The notes under the pieces: model-generated
The model's input: the letters and a program-made list of their open reading frames with translations, nothing else
Database searches by the model: none
Told to the model about the DNA's origin: nothing
Shown: positions 19,696-28,012 of the stretch, piece after piece
How the letters are laid out: each line of letters begins with the position of its first letter
Numbering within the stretch: position 1 is the first letter of the stretch
Program-made: the position numbers and the translations under genes
DNA from: Candidatus Poseidonia alphae
GTDB taxonomy: Archaea; Thermoplasmatota; Poseidoniia; Poseidoniales; Poseidoniaceae
DNA: 64,000 bases
Assembly (NCBI GenBank): GCA_002505405.1
Contig: DAVD01000012.1
Coordinates: 30,543-94,542, forward strand
Reading direction: 5' to 3'

Positions 19696-20552
19696 TCTTC
19701 TTCATCTCCTTTAGGGTGAAACATCACGGTTGAACCGGCTTGAACAAATGCGCCCTTCGGCTGAGAAGAATCCTTTGATTCGGCGGAAATAAGGTCGCAG
19801 GAGAAACGGTTTGCTGGGACTCGAACGTCCACTCGTGAGCCGAGGCGTATCATTCCGATGCGTTGACCGCGTCGGACGGGCGCGCCCTCTCCGACCCAAG
19901 GGATGACCGTCCGTGCTAATGCCCCAGATATCTGCGTCATCTCAATCAACGTATCATCCTCTAAGCGGTACACGGAACGAACCCGTTCATTGTATTGACT
20001 CTCTTTTTTGAAGGCAAAGGCGAAAGGTCCGCGCTTCAGGCCTTTTCCCGTGCGATGTTCCAGGCGCTCCAAGGTACCTTTCGCTGGAGCGCGATTCACG
20101 TGGACATCAAGAGGCGACATGAACACGGCTACTCTAATCACGTCCAAGTCGTGTTCTTCGCCTTTTTCCACAGCCTCATACCGCTGTTCCGTAGAAAAGG
20201 TCAGCGGTTCTTGAAGGGGTTCGGGATACCAATCTCCGGTGAGTGAATCGGACTCAATCGGTCCTTGTTCGCGTTCAGCCTTAGAAGGTCGGCGTCCTGT
20301 TGCTCGCTCTCTGCGGACAAACATAACGTGCCCGTCGGCTGGAGAGACCAAGACCCCTTCTTCCTTGGGTATCGGTCGGTCAGGGTCGCGCCAGAAATTG
20401 ACGAGAAAAGCTGCAAACATCAGGCATGAGATTCCAAAAAGAGGGACCAGCCCAAGAATTGGGTCGATGAACGCCCCTACAAACAGAGCGCTTACGCCCA
20501 TTGCAGTCATCATGAATACCGGGCCGTGGCCGCCGTGGGCCAAACCAGCCAT
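19692..20552 (-). CDS. asd: Phosphatidylserine decarboxylase-type enzyme (archaetidylserine decarboxylase)
   Basis: Decarboxylates the serine head group of a membrane lipid to ethanolamine using a self-made pyruvoyl group. The N-terminus has two hydrophobic segments, then FWRDPDRPIP and VSPADGHVMFV, both typical of the family. MSPLDVHVNRAP supplies the conserved His region. The cleavage site is the LGS of RLGSRVDV near residue 240, where chain self-cleavage would create the pyruvoyl from Ser. In archaea the substrate is expected to be archaetidylserine. I choose the ATG at 20552 (286 residues), which has GGTG 5 bases upstream and starts like relatives (MA-x-x-x-GG). A start at 20597 would overlap the preceding gene by 37 bases. 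The ATGA overlap with the hydrolase downstream indicates an operon. Confidence 0.88.
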   Translation of the reverse strand: MAGLAHGGHGPVFMMTAMGVSALFVGAFIDPILGLVPLFGISCLMFAAFLVNFWRDPDRPIPKEEGVLVSPADGHVMFVRRERATGRRPSKAEREQGPIESDSLTGDWYPEPLQEPLTFSTEQRYEAVEKGEEHDLDVIRVAVFMSPLDVHVNRAPAKGTLERLEHRTGKGLKRGPFAFAFKKESQYNERVRSVYRLEDDTLIEMTQISGALARTVIPWVGEGAPVRRGQRIGMIRLGSRVDVRVPANRFSCDLISAESKDSSQPKGAFVQAGSTVMFHPKGDEEE

Positions 20553-20560
20553 GTCAACAC

Positions 20561-21322
20561 CTACTGTCCAGACCAGGGGTCTTCGCCATCGCCCCAAGAT
20601 GCCGCTGGAGCAGCCTCAGTAGATTCGTCCTCTTCTGCAGCCTCTTCTTCGGGGGCTTCCTCTTCAGGAGATTCTTCTGGTGCTGGCTCAACAACTTCAA
20701 TCGATGATGTTGCTTCGCTCGCTGCTTCTGCTTCCGCCTCTTGGGTGGCCATTTCCTCGGTTCGCGCTTGGACCATTTCGTCCATGCGGTCGTTGAACGC
20801 TCTCGACATGTGTTGGGACTTGCGCTCGGTCTCAACGGCACGCTCAATCATTTCATAGCGTTCTTTGATGGCCTTGTTCAAGTCTTCAAAGATTTGCATG
20901 TGAGCAACATACCAGTCGTCACGAGATTTCATTTCAGTAACAGCAAGACGCAGATCGTTGTCAAGTTCTTCTGCAATGCCGAACACCTTGCCCAAGCGGT
21001 CTTTTTCTCGAGAGTATTTCTCTTCCATCTTGTCAAGTTCAGGTTCCAAGTGTTCAACACGCTTGGAAGCCTTGGTAGCCTTCATCTCCAATTCTCGAAC
21101 TCGAACTTCCTTCTGAGAAATGATTGATTCAAGAGATTCTTTATCGATTTCTCGGTCAATGATTTCCTTTTCTAGAACTTCAATTTCAGCACGTGCGTCA
21201 ACCAAGTCTTTCTCTTGGGTTTCGTATGCAGCAAACAATTTCTGAAGACGGTCTGTCTCGGTTGCAAGGGAGTCTTGCAATTGTTGAATTTGTACCTCTG
21301 GCGTGATGGTTCCTTCAGTCAT
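20561..21322 (-). CDS. Coiled-coil protein with acidic Ala/Glu-rich tail
   Basis: About 253 residues. The start at 21322 has GGTGAG just upstream and is preferred to an in-frame start at 21376. Residues about 10-125 are a long heptad-patterned coiled coil. A second helical part contains RDDWYVAHMQIFEDLN and many charged heptads. The last ~60 residues are low-complexity Glu/Ala/Pro and end in WGDGEDPWSGQ. No enzymatic motif is visible. It lies 8 bases upstream of the decarboxylase start, so it is the first gene of a three-gene operon with the decarboxylase and the hydrolase. A scaffold or cytoskeleton-like role is conceivable but not shown. Confidence 0.82.
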   Translation of the reverse strand: MTEGTITPEVQIQQLQDSLATETDRLQKLFAAYETQEKDLVDARAEIEVLEKEIIDREIDKESLESIISQKEVRVRELEMKATKASKRVEHLEPELDKMEEKYSREKDRLGKVFGIAEELDNDLRLAVTEMKSRDDWYVAHMQIFEDLNKAIKERYEMIERAVETERKSQHMSRAFNDRMDEMVQARTEEMATQEAEAEAASEATSSIEVVEPAPEESPEEEAPEEEAAEEDESTEAAPAASWGDGEDPWSGQ

Positions 21323-21424
21323 CTTCTCACCCGGAGGCAAGCCTCCATTCTCTCCGAGTCCTCTCCTCCCTATCAAGCCGACGCTTGTACGGGTCCAGAA
21401 ATATGGGGCTTGTGGGGTTTTTAC

Positions 21425-22387
21425 TCAGCGGAGAGCATCGGTGGCTGCAACCAACTCTCTGGCAATGCTGACTTCTCCCATTGAATGTCCTGCGTCAGGT
21501 ACGATGGTCAAGGTGCTGTTGGGTAGGGCTTGGTGCAATTCCCAAGCGCTACGAGCAGGACACACAACGTCATACCGCCCTTGTACAATGACCGTTGGAA
21601 TCGATTGAATAAGGGACACATGGTTCAAAATATGCGCTTCTTCAAGGAAAATTCCGTTGATGAAGTAGTGGCATTCAATGCGAGCAAATGCGACTGCAAA
21701 GTCAAGGTCTTCTGCTTTCTCAAGATAACTTGGGTCGGGGAACAAACGGCTGGTCGCCATCTCCCATCGCGTCCACTCCTTGGCTGCAGCGCGACGAATC
21801 GCTCCGTCTGGACTGGTAAGTCGCTGATAATATGCCTTGATCAAATCGCTCTGTTCCTCCAAGGGAATGTGGTCCCGATACGGAGCAAATGCGTCAGGGA
21901 AGATGTGGCTCGCACCATCTTGATAGAACCACTGAAGTTCACTTTTCCTGCACATGAAAATTCCGCGCAGAATCAAACTTTCAACTCTATTTGGATGCTC
22001 CTGGGCATAAATCAACGAAAGAGTCGAACCCCACGAACCTCCAAACACATGCCATGATTCAATTCCCAAATGTTGCCGCAACGTCTCAATATCTGCCACG
22101 GATGCTTGGGTTGTATTGTCTTCGAGTTCAGCGTGAGGCGTTGATTGGCCGCATCCGCGTTGGTCAAATTGAACGATGTTGTAGGCACCGGGGTCAAAAT
22201 ATTGACGGTACGATGGCTGCCCACCTCCGCCAGGACCGCCATGTATGACGACGACAGGAATTCCATCGGCATTTCCACTTGCCTCCCATGCAATGGTATG
22301 GAGGTCAGTAACGGATAACGTTCCTTTTTGATAAGGTTCACAGGGTGAGTAAAGAACGTCGCTAAGCGTGGTCACGGTGTCAAGCAT
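21425..22387 (-). CDS. pip: Prolyl aminopeptidase (proline iminopeptidase)
   Basis: Releases N-terminal proline from peptides; cytosolic alpha/beta-hydrolase fold, peptidase family S33. Key blocks are VVIHGGPGGGG (oxyanion strand), FDQRGCGQSTPH, and the nucleophile elbow FGGSWGSTLSL with the serine in GGSWG. IESLILRG-like and RYDVVCPARSAWELH carry the acid Asp, and PDAGHSM carries the His. The 320-residue length is standard for the family. No signal peptide is seen. The gene stands alone, divergent from a methyltransferase with only 20 bases between starts. Its role is probably protein turnover: marine group II archaea are thought to live on proteins and lipids. Confidence 0.93.
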   Translation of the reverse strand: MLDTVTTLSDVLYSPCEPYQKGTLSVTDLHTIAWEASGNADGIPVVVIHGGPGGGGQPSYRQYFDPGAYNIVQFDQRGCGQSTPHAELEDNTTQASVADIETLRQHLGIESWHVFGGSWGSTLSLIYAQEHPNRVESLILRGIFMCRKSELQWFYQDGASHIFPDAFAPYRDHIPLEEQSDLIKAYYQRLTSPDGAIRRAAAKEWTRWEMATSRLFPDPSYLEKAEDLDFAVAFARIECHYFINGIFLEEAHILNHVSLIQSIPTVIVQGRYDVVCPARSAWELHQALPNSTLTIVPDAGHSMGEVSIARELVAATDALR

Positions 22388-22407
22388 GAACTTCCCAAGG
22401 AGAGGTG

Positions 22408-23094
22408 ATGAATGTTCTTTTCGTCATGGACACCTTCAAAGACAGGGTTCCTCCAACCTCCATCATGGACCAAAGGAAAGCGACCGATGTCTTTCATGAG
22501 TGGGCTGAAAAAGGCAAGGACATCGGCATGGAAAAAGGCCATGCTGCAAGCGTAGATGTCATGCTAAATCTTCTTCTTGACAACGTATCAATGCCGTTTT
22601 CTGCCGTCGATATTGGTTGTGGAAATGGATGGGTCGTTCGACAACTTTCCAGTCATGAACACTGTACCAACGCGTCAGGAGTTGACGGAGCCGTAGCTAT
22701 GATTGAAAAAGCGAATGGAATCGACCCTAATGGAAGTTATCATCACGGCCAACTTCCTGATTGGAAACCCGAGCAACCCGTCGACCTGGTCCACAGCATG
22801 GAATGTTTGTACTACCTGCATGACCCGTTGAACTTTCTTCAAATCATACATGATGACTGGATGAGGGCAGAAGGCAAACTTGTGATTGGGATGGACCATT
22901 ACGAGGAAAACCCGGCCAGTCATGATTGGCCCAAGTCCCTCAACGTGCACATGACAACCCTCTCGATCCAGGCATGGTTGCAAGGAATGAGAGACGCAGG
23001 ATTTGAGAACGTAAGTGCGATTCAAACCGGAGCGAAGGAAGACTGGGCGGGAACGCTTGTACTGTCCGGGACTAAGCCTCAGCGTCCTCAATGA
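22408..23094 (+). CDS. SAM-dependent class I methyltransferase
   Basis: About 228 residues from the ATG at 22408, which has GGAG 5 bases upstream. A later in-frame ATG at 22465 begins where sequence similarity to relatives probably starts (MDQRKATDVFHEWA). Motif I is VDIGCGNGWVVRQL, followed by an acidic residue after motif II (SGVDGAVAMIEKA). Motif IV is VDLVHSMECLYYLHDPLNFL, a standard 'methyltransf_11/25' layout. The substrate is unknown. The 3' end overlaps the helicase-nuclease gene tail to tail by 23 bases. Confidence 0.85.
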   Translation: MNVLFVMDTFKDRVPPTSIMDQRKATDVFHEWAEKGKDIGMEKGHAASVDVMLNLLLDNVSMPFSAVDIGCGNGWVVRQLSSHEHCTNASGVDGAVAMIEKANGIDPNGSYHHGQLPDWKPEQPVDLVHSMECLYYLHDPLNFLQIIHDDWMRAEGKLVIGMDHYEENPASHDWPKSLNVHMTTLSIQAWLQGMRDAGFENVSAIQTGAKEDWAGTLVLSGTKPQRPQ

Positions 23095-26000
23095 AGCCGA
23101 GCACTTCGCCCTTTGGACCGCAGCGTCGAACATCGCCTTTGTAGTACGGGCAGCCTGCGCAAACGGTGGAATCTGAATCCAAACGCTCGGGTTCATCACT
23201 GCCGTTCGTGAGGTGCATCATGGTGCGCCAGTGGAGATGTTGGTCAAGGTCAGCCTTTGCAAACACAAACTCTTCTTCAGTCATTTGTACAATACGTCCG
23301 TTTGCACCCAACAGCAGTGATGGCGGAAGTATGCGTCGGCGCTCTTCCTTTGGCTTAAGCTGTTCAATCGCTTCAAGAGCGACGGAGTAAAGTGTCAATT
23401 GAAGGCGATGTTCGTGGAGAATCTCGGCTTCTGCTTCGGATTGCGGGAACGGGTTCGTGGTTTCAGGACCGACCGCTTGTAAAACATGGCCTTTCTCTGC
23501 AAGAGTTGGGTTAAACGGAGCCATGCATCCTTTGGTTTTCAGGTCAACCACTTGGAGGCATCCTCGGCCGCCTTCATCAACAAGCGCCAACACCAAGTCA
23601 GCACGTCCGTTGAAATCCATATCGACTTGTTCAATGGTTGCTTGCTCAACGGGGCCCTTAGGTGAAAACCGACTCCGTTTGAACGAATCGACTGAAATCG
23701 GATACGAATGGATGAACGGGAGTTCGGTTCGAACCGCTTCAACCCTGAATCCGTGGAGGGATTCTCCTGCTACCCACTGTCCAAGAAGGCCAGCATCAAT
23801 GAGCGAACTCAAATGGAGCATGCGTTCCCTCCATTGATATTCTGTACTGTCCTTCCGTTGAGTTTCACCGTATCCGAATTCGGCCATGACCCTTCCAACT
23901 GTAATTTCAGAGGCAAGCGCCCCTTCGCTGGCATGATGCCAGTCTTGGGGTAACTTCGGAGTACTGCTCGAGAATTGAAGGGGGTTACGGAGTCCAATCT
24001 CTACAATTCGGTGCATCATCAATCCAAATTCAGTCGGCAGAGGCCATCGCTTCTTCTTGGGTTTTGTGAGCCCCTTTGGAATTGTAAACGGTTCGGATGC
24101 CCATCCTTTCATGTGCTCCAACCAATACCTTCGGGGACAAGCGTCTGTAGCATCCAAGTGGTGGGCTGCGCCTTTGAGCGTCTCTCGCAAAGGTTGGAGC
24201 ACGACCTCGTTCTTGTCGGCAACCAACGTTGTTGCATCAAGGTGCTCATCGAGCATTCGGAGACGTTGTTGAGGGGATGGCGGTGTCGGTTGATGAAAGC
24301 AATCGGGATGGTGATAGAGCCGGATTCCTGAAACGCCCTCTTCACCCAGAGGATTGTTTTCCAAAAGGATGGCTGGGTTGAGGGAGACGGGTGCTTTGGA
24401 AGAGGTGTATGGAGGGAGTGAATGGGCTCCTGCATCCCCTGGCAAGAGCCACGGGCTGTCTTCATCACCAGCACACCAAGACGCACGTCGTAATCCTTCC
24501 ACCCACATCCGCCCCATGGTCCTCGGGTCGGGTTTTACAGTGAGGGAGAGTTCTCCGGATTCGGTATTGAAGGTCGAGGTATCGGTAGGCCTACCGGTGA
24601 CGATGAGGCGGTCCTTTACACGGGTGAGGGCAACGTAGAATTTTCTTCGCAGTTCCGCCTTGTCCTGGGCGGTGTTCATTTGACTTGCAAATGCCCAGAG
24701 GCCGTCTACAGGGCGAGCGTGAGCATGCCAGGGTTGAATCCTTCCAGCGACAACTTGTGGCGTAACCAATACATTGTCTTTTACCGAGGTCGTAACGTCG
24801 GCCATACCCGCTGTAAAGATGCCTGAAACAGCCACAACTGGGGCTTGAAGTCCCTTTGCACCGTGAATCGTCATGATTTGTACGGCGGCTTTCGTAGGCT
24901 TACTGATGGCTTGCGGACCCCTCTTTTCAAGTCCAATCAATTCGTTTAAGCGCCGGTAAATTGCCGTAACTGAATGGCCTGTTTCATTTCCGATGCTATG
25001 AATCATGCCAAGCCATGCCTCTGCATGTTGACGCTGGGAGTCTTCACTGTACGCAACGAGAAGGTCGGAATGATCGAGCACCGCATCCAACACGTCATAG
25101 ATAGCCCCCAAAGATGCGAGGTGATGAAGGTGGTTGAGTAAGGCCTCTATCGCATCGTTCGGTGCATGTTCAAGAAGAGCATCCCATGCTGTACGCTCTT
25201 CAGCGAGACGATAAAAAGCGGCATGAACTTGAGATTCACTCATTCCAACAACAGCGGAGCGGGCCAACTCAATGCCCGCTTTCCGAGAATGGGGATGCGC
25301 CACAAGTTCCAACACCGCCATCAAGGGCTGAACAACCGGTTGCATAAGCAACAATCCTTGCCGGTCGGCCATGACGGGAATCCCTCGCGCCCGCAAGCGT
25401 TCAAGCAGGTCCGGCAGGTGCCTCCGTGAATTGATCAAAATCATGACGTCCTCCGGGCGGACTTCGGGTCCGGTCTCTGCGATCTCTTTCCAATCCGCTT
25501 CAGATGAATTCCATACGCGGGAACCCTCTCCATTCAGCAACGAATGGAGGCGGGTTGCAAGCAATTCATGTTCAAGTTGGACATTGGAGGCGTTTGGGTT
25601 CTCAAAGGTGTTGAGTGGAATATCAAGGTCATACGAAGCATGTTGAAGCGCTCCTTGTATGGGGAGAAGCCACTCCAATACCCCTGGCTCTTCACTCGCT
25701 CTTGCAGGATGCAAACGCTGGGCTTCAGCATGCCAGTCGCCAGGTAATGCATGATGACGAGGAGAAAATACTTCGTCGAAGATGTCATTCATCGATTCCA
25801 TCAAACTTGGCCGAGTACGATGGTTTGAGGTCAAATCAATGTGCCCTTCCTGTCTCCGCTCAAGCCGCTCACCCGTGATGGTTGAGGTGGTCTGTCCATC
25901 CTCCCATGCATAGGGGACGTAGCTGTGTGGGGCTGAACCTTCCGCATCATGTTCATTGGTGTACGAGCCTGTTTCCCCTCCGGCCCCAATTGGTCGCGGG

Positions 26001-28012
26001 TCCCTTCCTTCTCCGTTTTTGCGCAGATGGTTGAGGCTGGTTTCATCGGCTTCAATTCTGTTGCAATCACGCACGGCAGCAACCGCTCGTCGCATGACTG
26101 ATACCTCTGCTTGTCTGAAGCGATAGATGCTTTGTTTCATGTCACCAACGATGCAAACCGTTGGGTCCCAATATCCTCTGGGCCTTGGTGGGTCGTCACC
26201 ATAACGCGCTCTCCGACCCCACAACCGTGCAAGCAATCGGTAGTGTGATGGATTTGTGTCCTGATATTCGTCGATGATGAAGGCTCGGAACTGACGTCGC
26301 AATTCCCCTAATACCGCAAATCTCCGGTGAAGGTCGTCTTGGAGATCCGGTTGGTCGTTGAGCAGTGTTAACGCCCGGGAGACGTGTTCATCGCTCCATG
26401 GATTGTCGCCTAACCCGTCCAACGCGTCAATCACTTCTGGAGGGTAGCGGTGACGGCAGACATCCGGACATCGGGCAAGAAGAAGGTCGGCTGCAAAGCG
26501 TTGAATGTCATCGAAATCATGCATGCCTTCGAGCGATTTGCGGCGAGCAAGAATTTGATGGCATCCTCGATGAACCGTGATGAGGTCGCTGAGAATTTCC
26601 ATTTGTAAATCAGCAGAGACATAGGTCCCTCCTTCAACCGGCGTCGGCCCAATGGAGGGGGGGAGCGGGACAAGCCGGAGGGGGGAGTCAAGAGGCATTC
26701 CATCATAACCGTCCCCGGGGTTGAGTAAGAAAGCGGATTCAGCCAAGAGGCGAATCAAGATGCCCAGCGGTGAGTGAAGTTCGTTTTTCAGTTCGTCTTG
26801 CAAGGCCACGCTTGCGGAAAACAACGCGTCCTTATCGGTCCCTTTCATTCCTTTTACCTTCCCTTTCGCCAGCAATCCACCATGCCATTTATCCGTTGAG
26901 GGGAGATTGTTGCGGGGGAAAAACGTGCATGGGTTTTTGTTGAGTCCTGAAGAACCCGCCATGCCGATCATGGCTTTCCACATCCAGACCAATTGGTCCG
27001 CAGGCCGGTCGGGAAGCGGGGCACTAACCAAACGGGCAAGATGGTTGAAGCGGGTGAGGACGGTGTCGTGCTCTTCTTCAATGGGTTCAGCGCATTGTTC
27101 TGTATAAGGCAAGAACAGACTGACCCAATTGTGCAAAAGTGGTGCGAAATGATTGATGAAGCCAGGAAGTTCGGCAGCAATGGGTTGTGCGACCATGTCC
27201 AGAAGAAGCGAGACCGGAGCAGGTCCTCGGCCGCTCCATGAGATGCCCAAATCTTGAGCCCGCTGAATCATCGAACGGTGAGATTGCTCTACGAAAAGAG
27301 ATGTGTTGAGAAGTCCATTGAGGACCACTTCCGCAGGCTCTTGCCCTCCCAATCGCGTGACCAGCCGGTTGCGAGATTGAATGAATTCATGTTGGTGATT
27401 GAGCACACCGGCATCCGAGGCATCGTCTGTCGTGCGTATTCGCCAGACAGCATGCATTGTATCGCGAAGCATGAGCGGTGCTCGTTCTTCGGGAACTTGG
27501 TCGCTTGCTGAGTAAAGGGTGACGGTGTCGATGTACGGTCGCACCAACCGGTTGAGGAAGGCGTCAATGGTTGAAATTGGAGCCTCATCGAGGCTTGACA
27601 AGAGCATTTCAACATCTGCGTCATCTCGGAGTCTCGGGTCAAATATTCCTTCGATATCTTCTTCCTTAGGAGGTTGAGCACGGCTTTGAGCAAGACGATG
27701 GCGTATTCGAGCCTTGAGTTCAGCCGCAGCTTTTCTGGTAAAGGTGATGGCGACGACTTCGGACGGCAAGAGGCCGTTCCAATCCTCAACCTCTGTGCGT
27801 TCCCTCTTCGGAGCGCGTAAGGAGCCGTGCCCGGAAAGTGGGACTCGTGGACCCGGAGGAGTCAGGTGAGTTGCCCGTTGATCGTGAGCCAACAAATGTT
27901 GAACGTAGCGCTCAGCCATGACGGTTGTTTTACCCGTACCCGCTCCTGCGTCTAGGGCAATGTGTTTGTCCAAATCAAGACCAAGTCGCTGGCTGTTGTT
28001 GAAGTCAACCAT
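23072..28012 (-). CDS. AddA/RecB-like UvrD-family helicase with C-terminal Fe-S PD-(D/E)XK nuclease
   Basis: About 1646 residues. The SF1A helicase motifs are complete. Walker A is AGAGTGKTT (residues 22-30), motif Ia FTRKAAAELKARI and motif II IIDEYQDTNPSHY near 580. Motif III is VGDMKQSIYRFR, motif IV-like LTSNHRTRPSL, motif V IMTIHGAKGLQAP and motif VI YVALTRVKDRLIVTG. From about residue 1370 a nuclease domain follows: CPRRYWLEH, GLMMHRIVE, GRADLVLA near 1467, QVVDLKTK near 1484, and Q-x3-Y (QLTLYSVAL). It ends with CAGCPYYKGDVRRC near 1620. The four Cys match the Fe-S cluster of AddB-type nucleases. The ATG shares one base with the stop of the upstream nuclease (TAATG), so the pair is translationally coupled. 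A longer ORF to 28075 would overlap that gene. The call is an AddA-like end-resection or repair helicase. Confidence 0.9.
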   Translation of the reverse strand: MVDFNNSQRLGLDLDKHIALDAGAGTGKTTVMAERYVQHLLAHDQRATHLTPPGPRVPLSGHGSLRAPKRERTEVEDWNGLLPSEVVAITFTRKAAAELKARIRHRLAQSRAQPPKEEDIEGIFDPRLRDDADVEMLLSSLDEAPISTIDAFLNRLVRPYIDTVTLYSASDQVPEERAPLMLRDTMHAVWRIRTTDDASDAGVLNHQHEFIQSRNRLVTRLGGQEPAEVVLNGLLNTSLFVEQSHRSMIQRAQDLGISWSGRGPAPVSLLLDMVAQPIAAELPGFINHFAPLLHNWVSLFLPYTEQCAEPIEEEHDTVLTRFNHLARLVSAPLPDRPADQLVWMWKAMIGMAGSSGLNKNPCTFFPRNNLPSTDKWHGGLLAKGKVKGMKGTDKDALFSASVALQDELKNELHSPLGILIRLLAESAFLLNPGDGYDGMPLDSPLRLVPLPPSIGPTPVEGGTYVSADLQMEILSDLITVHRGCHQILARRKSLEGMHDFDDIQRFAADLLLARCPDVCRHRYPPEVIDALDGLGDNPWSDEHVSRALTLLNDQPDLQDDLHRRFAVLGELRRQFRAFIIDEYQDTNPSHYRLLARLWGRRARYGDDPPRPRGYWDPTVCIVGDMKQSIYRFRQAEVSVMRRAVAAVRDCNRIEADETSLNHLRKNGEGRDPRPIGAGGETGSYTNEHDAEGSAPHSYVPYAWEDGQTTSTITGERLERRQEGHIDLTSNHRTRPSLMESMNDIFDEVFSPRHHALPGDWHAEAQRLHPARASEEPGVLEWLLPIQGALQHASYDLDIPLNTFENPNASNVQLEHELLATRLHSLLNGEGSRVWNSSEADWKEIAETGPEVRPEDVMILINSRRHLPDLLERLRARGIPVMADRQGLLLMQPVVQPLMAVLELVAHPHSRKAGIELARSAVVGMSESQVHAAFYRLAEERTAWDALLEHAPNDAIEALLNHLHHLASLGAIYDVLDAVLDHSDLLVAYSEDSQRQHAEAWLGMIHSIGNETGHSVTAIYRRLNELIGLEKRGPQAISKPTKAAVQIMTIHGAKGLQAPVVAVSGIFTAGMADVTTSVKDNVLVTPQVVAGRIQPWHAHARPVDGLWAFASQMNTAQDKAELRRKFYVALTRVKDRLIVTGRPTDTSTFNTESGELSLTVKPDPRTMGRMWVEGLRRASWCAGDEDSPWLLPGDAGAHSLPPYTSSKAPVSLNPAILLENNPLGEEGVSGIRLYHHPDCFHQPTPPSPQQRLRMLDEHLDATTLVADKNEVVLQPLRETLKGAAHHLDATDACPRRYWLEHMKGWASEPFTIPKGLTKPKKKRWPLPTEFGLMMHRIVEIGLRNPLQFSSSTPKLPQDWHHASEGALASEITVGRVMAEFGYGETQRKDSTEYQWRERMLHLSSLIDAGLLGQWVAGESLHGFRVEAVRTELPFIHSYPISVDSFKRSRFSPKGPVEQATIEQVDMDFNGRADLVLALVDEGGRGCLQVVDLKTKGCMAPFNPTLAEKGHVLQAVGPETTNPFPQSEAEAEILHEHRLQLTLYSVALEAIEQLKPKEERRRILPPSLLLGANGRIVQMTEEEFVFAKADLDQHLHWRTMMHLTNGSDEPERLDSDSTVCAGCPYYKGDVRRCGPKGEVLGFIEDAEA

